Source of the DNA: Aminomonas paucivorans DSM 12260
GTDB taxonomy: Bacteria; Synergistota; Synergistia; Synergistales; Synergistaceae
DNA: 64,000 nt
Assembly: GCF_000165795.1 (NCBI RefSeq)
Contig: NZ_CM001022.1
Location: 1,333,712-1,397,711, forward strand
Reading direction: 5' to 3'
In this document: piece after piece, positions 26,113-33,810 of the stretch
How positions within the stretch are numbered: position 1 is the first letter of the stretch
How the letters are laid out: each line of letters starts with the position of its first letter
Program-made: the position numbers and the translations under genes
Notes under the pieces: model-generated
What the model was told of the DNA's origin: nothing
Databases searched by the model: none
The model's input: only the letters and a program-made list of their open reading frames with translations

Positions 26113-27483
26113 GTGGATGTGAAAAAGAGCCAAGCCGTGCGCTGTTTGTTCGGGACCGACGGGGTGAGGGACGTGGCGAACCGGGGCATGATGACCCCCG
26201 AGATGGCCCTACGGCTGGGCCGGGCGTTCATCCTCTTCCTGGCCGAACGGGGCATCCCTCGCCCCCGGATCCTCCTGGGCAGGGACACGAGGCGTTCCGG
26301 CCCCATGCTGGAAGCGGCCCTGACCAGCGGCATGGTGTCCGCGGGCGCTCAGGTGCGGACCCTGGGGATCATCCCCACTCCCGGGGTGAGCTATCTCCTC
26401 CAGGAAGGGGAAGCGGACGGGGGAGCGGTGATCAGCGCCTCTCACAATCCCGCGGAGTACAACGGCATCAAATTCTTCGACGGGGCGGGTTTCAAGCTTC
26501 GGGACGAGGACGAAGCGGCCATTGAGGACTATCTGGGAGACCCTCTGCTCGACGACTGGCGTCCCACCGGAGCTTCCATCGGCGAGACGGAACCCCTTTT
26601 GGGGGGGATGGATCGTTACGTGCTCTGGCTTCGGGAGTGCGACCCCGTAGGGCTTCGGGACGGCTGGACCGGAGTGTTCGACTGTGCCCACGGAGCCGCC
26701 TGCGTCCCCGCCAAGGCTCTGGTTGCGGGGAGTCCCTCCTCCCTTCGCTGGATCGGAGATGCCCCCAACGGTCTGAACATCAACGAGGGGGTGGGGGTCA
26801 TGCACCTTTCCGCCCTTTCCGAAGAGGTCTTGCGCGCCCGTGTCCCCTTTGGGGTGGCCTTTGACGGCGATGCGGACCGAACCCTCCTGTGCGATTCCCG
26901 GGGTCGGGTCCTGGACGGGGACGTGATCCTCTGGGTCCTGGCTCGGTGGCTCCACGGACAGGGGATTCTGGGCAGCGGCCTGGTAGCCACGGTGATGAGC
27001 AACCTGGCCCTGGAGGAAAAGCTCCAAAGAGAGGGGATCCGGGTTTTCCGATGTCCCGTGGGGGACCGCTACGTCCTGGAGACCATGCACCGGGAGGGCT
27101 CCCTTCTGGGGGGAGAGCAGTCCGGGCACGTGATCCTTCGCGACTGGGTCCGCACGGGGGACGGCCTCTGCACTGCCCTCCTCTTCCTGCGGGCCTGCAG
27201 GGAACTGGAGGAGGACGTGGATACCCTCTGGGACCGTTTTGCCCGGTATCCGCAAAAACTGTGCAACGTCAAGGTCCGGGATCGCAAGGCCGTCATGGAG
27301 AGCCCCCTGCTTCGGGAGACCCTCGGGGACGCGGAGGCGGAGCTGAAGGATCGAGGGCGCCTCCTCCTTCGCCCCTCCGGCACGGAGCCCCTCATCCGGG
27401 TTCTGGTGGAGGCAAGGGACGTGGACCTCATGGGACGGGTCACGGACCGGATCGTCCAGGTCCTAGAGTCCATCAAGGGCTAG
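26113..27483 (+). CDS. glmM: Phosphoglucosamine mutase
   Basis: Interconverts glucosamine-6-P and glucosamine-1-P for UDP-GlcNAc synthesis. 456 aa. FGTDGVRDVAN opens the protein, the phosphoserine loop SASHNPAEYNG has Ser110, and the metal site is DGDADR. RPSGTEPLIRV near the C-terminus binds substrate phosphate. The GTG at 26113 is preferred over the in-frame GTG at 26104, because GAGGTG (26101-26106) then has a proper 6-base spacer. It sits in the conserved cdaA-cdaR-glmM unit; CdaA is known to bind GlmM and be inhibited by it in other bacteria. Confidence 0.96.
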   Translation: MDVKKSQAVRCLFGTDGVRDVANRGMMTPEMALRLGRAFILFLAERGIPRPRILLGRDTRRSGPMLEAALTSGMVSAGAQVRTLGIIPTPGVSYLLQEGEADGGAVISASHNPAEYNGIKFFDGAGFKLRDEDEAAIEDYLGDPLLDDWRPTGASIGETEPLLGGMDRYVLWLRECDPVGLRDGWTGVFDCAHGAACVPAKALVAGSPSSLRWIGDAPNGLNINEGVGVMHLSALSEEVLRARVPFGVAFDGDADRTLLCDSRGRVLDGDVILWVLARWLHGQGILGSGLVATVMSNLALEEKLQREGIRVFRCPVGDRYVLETMHREGSLLGGEQSGHVILRDWVRTGDGLCTALLFLRACRELEEDVDTLWDRFARYPQKLCNVKVRDRKAVMESPLLRETLGDAEAELKDRGRLLLRPSGTEPLIRVLVEARDVDLMGRVTDRIVQVLESIKG

Positions 27484-27526
27484 GTTCCTTACGGGGAAAT
27501 CAGCAGACCGGAAAGGAGAGTTCCTT

Positions 27527-28405
27527 TTGAGCCATCTCCAGCATTGCCTGTTTCCCGTGGCGGGGTTGGGAACCCGCTTTCTCCCCGCCACCAAGGAGAC
27601 GCCCAAGGAAATGCTCCCCCTCATTGACCGTCCCCTCATCCATTACGGAGTGGAGGAAGCGGTTGCCTCGGGCTGCCGGGACATCGTCTTCGTCACCGGG
27701 CGGGGCAAACGTTCCATCGAGGACTACTTCGACCGCTCCCACGACCTGGAATCTCTGCTTCTGGAGAGAGGCAAGGGCGACCTGGCGGAGCTGGTTCGCT
27801 CCATCAGCGAGCTGGCTCGTTTCTCCTACGTCCGCCAGACGGAACCCCTGGGCCTGGGGCATGCGGTGCTCTGCGGGCAGGCCTGCTGCAGCAGCGACTA
27901 CTTCGGGGTGATCCTGCCCGACGACGTGATGGTGGCCCGTCCTCCCGTGTTGGCCCAGCTGGACGCGGTGCGTCGATCCTGCGGAGGATCCGTGCTGGCC
28001 CTGGAGCAGGTTCCCTGGGAGGAGACCTGCCGCTACGGGGTGGTGGACGCGGAGGATCTGGGGGGCGGCGTGTTCCGCATCCGGGGGCTGGTGGAAAAAC
28101 CCCGGCAGGAGGATGCCCCCAGCCGCCTTGCCATCATGGGGCGCTACGTCCTCTCCCGAAAAGTCTTTGCCCATCTGGAGAACCTGGGTCCCGGTTCCGG
28201 AGGGGAATTCCAGCTTACCGACGCCCTCCAGTCGCTGCTCCAGGAGGAACCTCTTTTCGGGCTGGTCTACCAAGGGCAGCGTCTGGATTGCGGCACCAAG
28301 GAAGGTTGGCTCCGTGCCACCGTGAGCCTGGCCCTCAAGGACCCGGCCCTGCGGAGGCTCATCCTGGACGTGCTCCGACAGGAGGAGGTGGTGCTGGGGA
28401 TCTGA
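27527..28405 (+). CDS. galU: UTP--glucose-1-phosphate uridylyltransferase
   Basis: Makes UDP-glucose from UTP and glucose-1-P for polysaccharide and glycolipid synthesis. 292 aa. The nucleotide-binding motif VAGLGTRFLPATKETPKEM lies near residues 11-29, and YGVVDAED and VEKP follow. It starts at TTG 27527 behind AAGGAGAG. It lies between two GlcNAc-pathway genes in the same orientation, so the group supplies nucleotide sugars. The glmS ribozyme begins 27 bases after its stop. Confidence 0.94.
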   Translation: MSHLQHCLFPVAGLGTRFLPATKETPKEMLPLIDRPLIHYGVEEAVASGCRDIVFVTGRGKRSIEDYFDRSHDLESLLLERGKGDLAELVRSISELARFSYVRQTEPLGLGHAVLCGQACCSSDYFGVILPDDVMVARPPVLAQLDAVRRSCGGSVLALEQVPWEETCRYGVVDAEDLGGGVFRIRGLVEKPRQEDAPSRLAIMGRYVLSRKVFAHLENLGPGSGGEFQLTDALQSLLQEEPLFGLVYQGQRLDCGTKEGWLRATVSLALKDPALRRLILDVLRQEEVVLGI

Positions 28406-28431
28406 CGGGGATTTTGTCTTGCGCCCGTGGA

Positions 28432-28562
28432 AGCGCCTGATCCGGTTCGCCGGATGACGAGGACGGGGAGGATCGAGTTTCGGCGGATGCCCCGGGGCGT
28501 GGAAGCGCGCCCTCAACCGCCGCTCCAAATCCCGGGAGCGATCCCGGGGACAAAGGCGGCGG
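28432..28562 (+). ncRNA. glmS ribozyme (glucosamine-6-phosphate-activated self-cleaving riboswitch)
   Basis: The leader of glmS contains the ribozyme core. AAGCGCC (predicted cleavage between A28432 and G28433) is followed by hairpin TCCGG-TTCG-CCGGA (28441-28454), then TGACGAGG (28455-28462), ATCGA and CGGCGGATGCCC (28481-28492), in the order and spacing of the Bacillus anthracis ribozyme. A P3-like stem (GGGCG...CGCCC) follows, then a P4-like closing stem CCGCCG / CGGCGG (28517-28522 with 28557-28562) enclosing a CCCGGG/CCCGGG inner stem and CAAA joints. In the known system glucosamine-6-P acts as cofactor, the mRNA self-cleaves and the downstream fragment is degraded, lowering GlmS. Activity here is inferred from the conserved core. 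Confidence 0.9.
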
Positions 28563-28602
28563 AGCTTCGTTTCCCTGGTTGGTCGAAAAGGAGGATGCCT
28601 CC

Positions 28603-30429
28603 ATGTGCGGCATCGTTGGTTACGTGGGTCCGCGGAACGCCGCGGACGTGTTGTTGGATGGCCTTCGGCGGCTGGAGTACCGGGGCTACGATTCTGCCGG
28701 GCTTGCCGTCCGGGGCGCCGAGGGTGTCCAGGTGGTCAAGGAACTGGGCAAGGTGGCGGATCTGGCGCGGGTCGTGCAGGAGAGGCAGATGAGCGGGAAC
28801 CTGGGGGTGGGTCATACCCGATGGGCGACCCACGGAGGGGTGACGGAGGTCAACGCCCATCCTCACTGCGATGGCTGCGGCCGGTTCGCCCTGGTGCACA
28901 ACGGCATCGTGGAAAACTACCTGGATCTCCGGGAGGATTTGGAGAACCGGGGAGTGGCCTTTGTCTCCCAGACGGATTCGGAAGTGGTGGTCCAGCTCTT
29001 GGCTCAGATCCACCAGGGGGACATGCTCACCACCCTGGTGGACCTGCAGAAGCGGCTGCGGGGGTCCTTTGCCCTGGTGATCCTCTGCCACGACGACCCC
29101 GACGGGTTCTACTGCGTCCGCCGAGGCTCGCCCCTCGTCCTGGGGGTGAACGACCAGGAAGGGCTGTGTGCTTCCGATGTCCCCGCCCTCCTGCCCTACA
29201 CCCGGGAGGTCCTCTACCTGGAGGAGGGGGAGATCGCGGAAATCCGGCGGGGTTCCGCCCGCATCTGGGACCAGGAGGGGCATCCCGTGGACCGCAAGCC
29301 CGTGCAGGTGGACTGGGATGTGGCCATGGCCGAGAAGGACGGTTTCCCCCACTACATGGCCAAGGAAATCCACGAGCAGGGGGCGGTGTTGCGTTCCACC
29401 CTGAAGGGACGGCTTACCGAACAGGGGGTGGACCTTTCGGAGGAACTGGACTGGTCCGGTGAGTTTGTCCGTTCCCTGAAACAGGTCCATCTGGTGGCCT
29501 GCGGCACCTCCTACTACGCCGCCCTGGTGGCGGAACGGGTGTTGGAACAGTGGACGGACCTGGACGTGAGGGTGGACATCGCCTCGGAGTACCGCTACCG
29601 ACAGGTCCGGGTGACCCCCCAGACCCTGGCGGTCTTCGTCTCCCAGTCCGGGGAGACCGCCGATACACTGGCGGCGCAGAGGAAGGTCCGCTCCCTGGGA
29701 GCCCGATGCCTGGCGGTGACCAACGTCCGAGGGGCCACTCTGGCCCGGGAAGTGCATGACCGCCTCCTCCTCAAGGCGGGACCGGAGATCGGCGTGGCCG
29801 CCACCAAGACCTTCATGGGACAGATGGCTACCCTCTATCTCCTGGCTCTTAAGCTGGGGTGGGATCGCGGTACCCTGAACCCCGCGGAGGCGGAGCGGCT
29901 TGCCGCCGCCCTGATCCAGCTTCCCTACCAGGTGGAACGCACCCTGGAGCGGGAGGAGCAGGTCCGAAGGGTGGCCGAAAAGTATAGCAAGTACGACAAC
30001 TTCCTCTACCTGGGGCGGGGGATCTCCTTCCCCGTGGCCCTGGAGGGAGCGCTGAAGCTCAAGGAGATCTCCTACGTCCATGCGGAGGCCTACGCGGCGG
30101 GGGAGATGAAGCACGGCCCCATCGCCCTGCTGGAGCCGGACGTCCCCGTCATGACGGTGATGCCTCGGGACAGCCTCTACGAAAAGAGCCTCTCCAACCT
30201 CCAGGAGGCGAAGGCCCGTCGCTCTCCCCTGGTGGCGGTAGCCACCGACGGGGACGACCTGGTGACCCGGCACGTGGACGATGTGCTGCGCATCCCCTGG
30301 AGCGACGAGGTGTTTTCCCCCTTCCTTTCGGTGATTCCCCTCCAGCAGTTCGCCTACCACGTGGCCCGGTTCCGGGGTCGGGAGATCGACCAACCCCGCA
30401 ACCTTGCCAAGAGCGTCACGGTGGAGTGA
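28603..30429 (+). CDS. glmS: Glutamine--fructose-6-phosphate aminotransferase (isomerizing)
   Basis: First step of amino-sugar synthesis: fructose-6-P plus glutamine gives glucosamine-6-P. 608 aa (E. coli 609). ATG 28603 is required because the glutaminase nucleophile Cys must be residue 2 (MCGIVGYVG). The Ntn glutaminase domain covers about residues 1-240, followed by two SIS isomerase domains (VACGTSYYA, SQSGETADTL, LGRGISFPVALEGALKLKEI). AAAGGAGGA precedes the start. It is controlled by the upstream ribozyme and followed by a strong terminator. Confidence 0.97.
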   Translation: MCGIVGYVGPRNAADVLLDGLRRLEYRGYDSAGLAVRGAEGVQVVKELGKVADLARVVQERQMSGNLGVGHTRWATHGGVTEVNAHPHCDGCGRFALVHNGIVENYLDLREDLENRGVAFVSQTDSEVVVQLLAQIHQGDMLTTLVDLQKRLRGSFALVILCHDDPDGFYCVRRGSPLVLGVNDQEGLCASDVPALLPYTREVLYLEEGEIAEIRRGSARIWDQEGHPVDRKPVQVDWDVAMAEKDGFPHYMAKEIHEQGAVLRSTLKGRLTEQGVDLSEELDWSGEFVRSLKQVHLVACGTSYYAALVAERVLEQWTDLDVRVDIASEYRYRQVRVTPQTLAVFVSQSGETADTLAAQRKVRSLGARCLAVTNVRGATLAREVHDRLLLKAGPEIGVAATKTFMGQMATLYLLALKLGWDRGTLNPAEAERLAAALIQLPYQVERTLEREEQVRRVAEKYSKYDNFLYLGRGISFPVALEGALKLKEISYVHAEAYAAGEMKHGPIALLEPDVPVMTVMPRDSLYEKSLSNLQEAKARRSPLVAVATDGDDLVTRHVDDVLRIPWSDEVFSPFLSVIPLQQFAYHVARFRGREIDQPRNLAKSVTVE

Positions 30430-30451
30430 GGGAGAGCGGGCAGGACAAGGC

Positions 30452-30494
30452 AAAGAGAAGGGGGCGGGACCTCGGGTCCCGCCCCCTTCTCTTT
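30452..30494. terminator. Bidirectional terminator between glmS and the minus-strand secreted-protein gene
   Basis: A 19-bp perfect stem from AAAGAGAAGGGGGCGGGAC (30452-30470) to its complement (30476-30494) with a CTCGG loop. T- and A-rich ends suit both convergent transcripts. Confidence 0.9.
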
Positions 30495-30520
30495 CGTCCT
30501 TTCCTTCCTCCTACGCCTCG

Positions 30521-31651
30521 TCAGGGGGTCGGGGTGGGTGCCAGGGGTTCGTCGATCACGGGGAAATAGATCCGAAGGTGGGTGAGTTTCGCCAAGGCCT
30601 GGTCCTGTCTTCCCGAAACCTCTGGCAGCTTCTCCCAGGGGCCCCCGTCGATCCGGCAGAGCACCAGAGGGCGCCTGCCGTAGGTGGACCAGAGGTCCCA
30701 CAGGGCCTCCCCCTCCCCGGGACCGGGCACCAGCCCCCCGGAAAAGAGCGGCGGAGTCCCCACCAAGGGGCTGCTTCCGTCCGGGGCCGCCACCACGAGC
30801 CACTGGGTCATGGTCCAGGCCCCTTGCATCTCCGAGGATTTCCCGTGATCCATGGGAAGGATCTGGAACCCCCCCACCACCCCGTGGGGGGAGGTGCTGA
30901 TGTCGATGACCCCCGGGTGGTTGGCCCGAAGGCGCCCCCGGTCCTGGAAAAGGGTTCCCTCGAAGCGCCCCACTCCTCGGACGGGTCGCAGGACCCGCCC
31001 GATCAGCTTCGCCCCCCGGGAGCGGCTCCAGGCGTAGACGCGCCCCCCCGGGCGGTTTTCCAGGTCCACCAGGTAGGGGACCTCCTCCCGGCGGACGTGC
31101 ATCCAGAGGGTATCCCCCATGCGCGGGATCAGGGAGCCCGAGAGGGGGCCCTCTTCCCCGTCAGCTCGGCGCACCCGGACGGGGTTCCCTACCGGGGGAG
31201 CCCAGGCGCCGAAAACCCCCGTGCCCGCTTCCGCGTCCAGGACCACACTGGCCCCGGGGCCCGCAGCGGGGGCCACGGTCTTCTGGGGGATCAGGCTCAG
31301 GGTGCGCCCCTTGCCCTGCTCCACGTCCACCAGGAGATGGAGGGCGTTCACCGCCGAGGCCGCCACCGATCCGGGGACCCCCCAGCGCGTGGCGGTGAAG
31401 GAGGGCCATCGGGTCTTTTCAGGCAGGGCCACCACGCGGCCCAGCTCTCGCGTGGAACCGTCGGGAAGGTGGACTTGGACCACCCCGTCCAGGTTCAGGG
31501 GGATTTCCAGGGCAAAAAGGTCTTGGGAGGTGCAGCCTGAGGCCCAGGAGGCGGCGGGCAGAGGGAACAGCCACGCCGCGATGAGGAAGGGAAGGAGCCC
31601 GAGAGCCGGCCGAGGGAAGGGGTAACGCCGCAGGGAAAAGGACACGGTCAT
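30521..31651 (-). CDS. Secreted protein of unknown function
   Basis: 376 aa with an N-terminal signal peptide: a basic start (SLRRYPFPRP), a hydrophobic LGLLPFLIAAWLFPLPAA, and likely cleavage near ASWAS|GCTS. The Cys just after could instead suggest lipidation, but the lipobox is weak. The mature part is beta-strand-rich and Gly/Pro-rich without a motif I recognise. ATG 31651 overlaps the response-regulator stop (ATGA). A GTG at 31645 has better ribosome-binding-site spacing (AGGAGG, 7 bases), so the first two residues are uncertain. It is downstream of, and coupled to, a response regulator, so the two may act in one pathway. Confidence 0.75.
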   Translation of the reverse strand: MTVSFSLRRYPFPRPALGLLPFLIAAWLFPLPAASWASGCTSQDLFALEIPLNLDGVVQVHLPDGSTRELGRVVALPEKTRWPSFTATRWGVPGSVAASAVNALHLLVDVEQGKGRTLSLIPQKTVAPAAGPGASVVLDAEAGTGVFGAWAPPVGNPVRVRRADGEEGPLSGSLIPRMGDTLWMHVRREEVPYLVDLENRPGGRVYAWSRSRGAKLIGRVLRPVRGVGRFEGTLFQDRGRLRANHPGVIDISTSPHGVVGGFQILPMDHGKSSEMQGAWTMTQWLVVAAPDGSSPLVGTPPLFSGGLVPGPGEGEALWDLWSTYGRRPLVLCRIDGGPWEKLPEVSGRQDQALAKLTHLRIYFPVIDEPLAPTPTP

Positions 31652-32508
31652 GCCTCCTGTTCCGTCCCTTCGTCTCCCAGGTGGCGGCGGATCTTTTCCT
31701 TCACCACCTCGGGGCGGAAGGGTTTGACGATGAAGTCGTTGGCTCCCGAGCGGAGCGCCTTGACCAGGCGGGCCCGGTCTCCGTAGCTGGAGATCACGAT
31801 GATGGGGGTCTTGGCGTTGCTGGGGGTTCCACGAAACCGGCTGATGAGGGAGAAGCCGTCCATTCCCGGCATCACCAGGTCCGTGAGGAGCAGCCTCGGA
31901 GGGGTCGCCAGGGACAGCCGATAGGCTTCGTTTCCGTTGTCCGCCTCCAGCACGGGCAGGTCCATCTCTTTGAGGATGTGCTTGAGCCCCACCCGGATCA
32001 CCGGGGCATCGTCGGCGATCAGGATCGGCTGACGGGACGCCTCCGTTCCCGTCCCCCCTGCCCCGGGAGGAGTTGTAGGGAGATCCGATCCCTCCGGGGC
32101 TTCGGGAAGGGGGCCCGTAGTAGAGGAAAAGCCCAGGGCCTTCTCCAGTTGGGGGGTGGAGGGGGGCAGGGACAGGACGTCGTCGCATCCTGCCATGCGG
32201 GCCTTGAGTCGAACCCGCATCTGCTCCCATTCCTCGTCGAAGGCCAGGACGCGACAGGAGGCTCCGTAGGGGAGGTTTCGCAGCACCTGGAGGAAGGGTT
32301 CCAGCTCTTGGGGCGGCGTGTCCTTCAGGGAGAAGAGGACCGCGAGCCTCTCCCGGGATTCCAGCACCATTGCCAGGGAGGTCAGATCCGGGAAGGTCTC
32401 CGCCTCCAAACCCGCTCCCTTGGCGAAGGAATCCAGGGCGATGCGGACCTTGGAGCGGTTCTCGGGAAACACCAGGGACAACAGCCCCTGGGGAACGGGT
32501 TCGGTCAT
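31648..32508 (-). CDS. Response regulator with an intact C-terminal receiver and a degenerate N-terminal receiver-like domain
   Basis: 286 aa. Residues about 160-280 form a complete receiver: acidic pair Asp166/Asp167, phosphoacceptor Asp210 (LLTDLVMPGMDG), Ser/Thr around 240 and Lys262 (VKPF). Residues about 1-125 have receiver-like alternation but lack the aspartate pocket, and a Pro/Gly/Thr-rich linker (about 128-158) separates the two. There is no DNA-binding or enzymatic output domain. It may act by protein-protein contact, like CheY/PilG-type regulators. No histidine kinase is adjacent. AAAGGAGGG precedes ATG 32508. Confidence 0.88.
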   Translation of the reverse strand: MTEPVPQGLLSLVFPENRSKVRIALDSFAKGAGLEAETFPDLTSLAMVLESRERLAVLFSLKDTPPQELEPFLQVLRNLPYGASCRVLAFDEEWEQMRVRLKARMAGCDDVLSLPPSTPQLEKALGFSSTTGPLPEAPEGSDLPTTPPGAGGTGTEASRQPILIADDAPVIRVGLKHILKEMDLPVLEADNGNEAYRLSLATPPRLLLTDLVMPGMDGFSLISRFRGTPSNAKTPIIVISSYGDRARLVKALRSGANDFIVKPFRPEVVKEKIRRHLGDEGTEQEA

Positions 32509-32533
32509 GACGCCCTCCTTTGCGGAAACCCCT

Positions 32534-33061
32534 TCAGAAAGGGCTGGGGAAGAACCAGATCGCCCAGAGGTTTCCTAGCCCATGATACAGCGTCCCGGGA
32601 GCGATGGAGCCGTGGCGTTCCCGAAGCCACCCCATCACCAGGCCGGGGAAGAAGGTGGCCAGGAAGATGGGATAGGGGAAGAGGATCAGGTGGGAGGCCG
32701 CGAAGACCAGGCTCGTCAGCGCCACGGCGCAAAGAGGGGAGAGGCGGCGTCGCAGAAGACTCTGGATCCAGCCTCGGTAGAAGGTCTCCTCAATGATTGC
32801 CGCCGTCGCCCCGGATAGGGCCCATCTCCAGACCGTCCCCAGATCGGGGTGTCGGGGCAGGGTCTGCCCCGGCCAGTGGAGCGCCAGGAAGGTGAGAGGG
32901 ATCAGGGTGACCAGCAGGGCGAGGGTCAGGTCCCTTGAAGCGCCGCGGGACCAGGTCCAGCGAAGCCCGTAGCTGCCGGGATCCTCCTTCCGCCAGTGAC
33001 ACCAGAGGTGGGGACCGTAGAGGAAGAGGGCTGCCACTCCGATCTTGGCGAAGTTTTCCAC
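32534..33061 (-). CDS. CPBP (CAAX-protease and bacteriocin-processing) family membrane protease
   Basis: 175 aa, polytopic. All CPBP active-site elements are present: EExxxR as EETFYRG (Glu91, Glu92, Arg96), FAASH with His124, and HxxxN as HGLGN (His160, Asn164). These lie on hydrophobic helices (about 43-62, 82-100, 110-128, 130-146, 155-172). These intramembrane glutamate proteases cleave prenylated or membrane substrates. The substrate is unknown here. The GTG start at 33061 has no good ribosome-binding site, so the N-terminus is uncertain. Confidence 0.85.
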   Translation of the reverse strand: MENFAKIGVAALFLYGPHLWCHWRKEDPGSYGLRWTWSRGASRDLTLALLVTLIPLTFLALHWPGQTLPRHPDLGTVWRWALSGATAAIIEETFYRGWIQSLLRRRLSPLCAVALTSLVFAASHLILFPYPIFLATFFPGLVMGWLRERHGSIAPGTLYHGLGNLWAIWFFPSPF

Positions 33062-33116
33062 GGGAACTACTGTGCCGCCGCGGGGAAGGGCACGGGGGCG
33101 GGAGAAAAAGGCACGA

Positions 33117-33524
33117 TCACAGGCAACGAGGGCAAACGCCGTAAAGGAAGAACTCTAACCGATCCACCTGAGCACCCTCCAGTTCCACCTGGAGCTTCAT
33201 CTCCTCCGGGAGGCCGACGTCCAGCAGCCTTCCGCAGCGGGTGCAGAGGAAATGCCCATGGGGATGGGTGCCCGGATCGAAGTAGACCCGCTTCTCGTCG
33301 ATGGAAAGGACCTTCAGGAGTCCCGCGTCCGCCAGGATCTGGGTGGTGCTGTAGATCGTGGCGATGGAGAGGGTGGGGAACTCCTCCTTCACCTCCTGAA
33401 AGAGCCGATCCGCCGAGGGGTGGTCCGTCCTCCCCTCCAGCCTCTTCAGGATCGCGATCCTCTGCGCGGTGATCTTTGCCCCCCGGTCTTTCAGGCGGCG
33501 GATGCCATCCTCAACGGTCCACAT
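33117..33524 (-). CDS. perR: PerR-type Fur family peroxide/metal regulator
   Basis: 135 aa: a winged-helix N-domain (KITAQRIAILKRLEG, SIATIYSTTQIL) and a dimerisation domain. Structural zinc CxxC pairs are Cys94/Cys97 and Cys131/Cys134. The regulatory-metal residues of B. subtilis PerR (His37, Asp85, His91, His93, Asp104) align with His35, Asp83, His89, His91 and Asp102. The Asp, rather than Glu, at position 83 is what makes PerR peroxide-sensitive. ATG 33524 follows GGGAGGA. It is divergent from tRNA-Gln. Fur or Zur is possible but fits the ligand set less well. Confidence 0.88.
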   Translation of the reverse strand: MWTVEDGIRRLKDRGAKITAQRIAILKRLEGRTDHPSADRLFQEVKEEFPTLSIATIYSTTQILADAGLLKVLSIDEKRVYFDPGTHPHGHFLCTRCGRLLDVGLPEEMKLQVELEGAQVDRLEFFLYGVCPRCL

Positions 33525-33563
33525 GATCGATCCTCCCGGTGCAAATCGAAATGAATTGATCCT

Positions 33564-33593
33564 AGACTCTTTCGAGCCCTTTGTACAGAGTCT
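33564..33593. promoter_or_regulatory. Inverted repeat in the perR upstream region, possible operator
   Basis: AGACTCT (33564-33570) and AGAGTCT (33587-33593) are a perfect 7-bp inverted repeat with a 16-bp gap, upstream of perR and about where its promoter should lie. It does not match the PerR or Fur box consensus, so an operator role is only a possibility. Confidence 0.25.
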
Positions 33594-33605
33594 CCGTCGT
33601 CCCTG

Positions 33606-33634
33606 TTGCTGGGGGGGCGACAAATGCCTATAAT
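33606..33634 (+). promoter_or_regulatory. Promoter of tRNA-Gln
   Basis: TTGCTG (33606-33611), a 17-bp spacer and a perfect TATAAT (33629-33634), ending 9 bases before the mature tRNA 5' end. Confidence 0.8.
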
Positions 33635-33643
33635 GCTGCCGAT

Positions 33644-33717
33644 TGGGGTGTAGCCAAGGGGTAAGGCAGCGGACTTTGGATCCGCCATCGATGGTTCGAA
33701 TCCATCCACCCCAGCCA
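33644..33717 (+). tRNA. tRNA-Gln (anticodon TTG)
   Basis: 74 nt with encoded CCA. Acceptor TGGGGTG pairs with CACCCCA. The anticodon stem GCGGA/TCCGC encloses loop CTTTGGA with anticodon TTG. T-arm GGTTCGAATCC is present. It has its own promoter and terminator. Confidence 0.97.
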
Positions 33718-33727
33718 GGTCCGTTGT

Positions 33728-33756
33728 GGGGGAAGCCCTAGGGCTCCCCCCATTTT
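33728..33756 (+). terminator. Terminator after tRNA-Gln
   Basis: Stem GGGGG-A-GCCC / GGGC-T-CCCCC with one bulged A and a TA loop, followed by CATTTT. Confidence 0.75.
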
Positions 33757-33810
33757 CCGTGGTCTGGCGCCCCTGGGGTGGCCGGACGGCGGGGAGGAGA
33801 GGGTGGTTGC

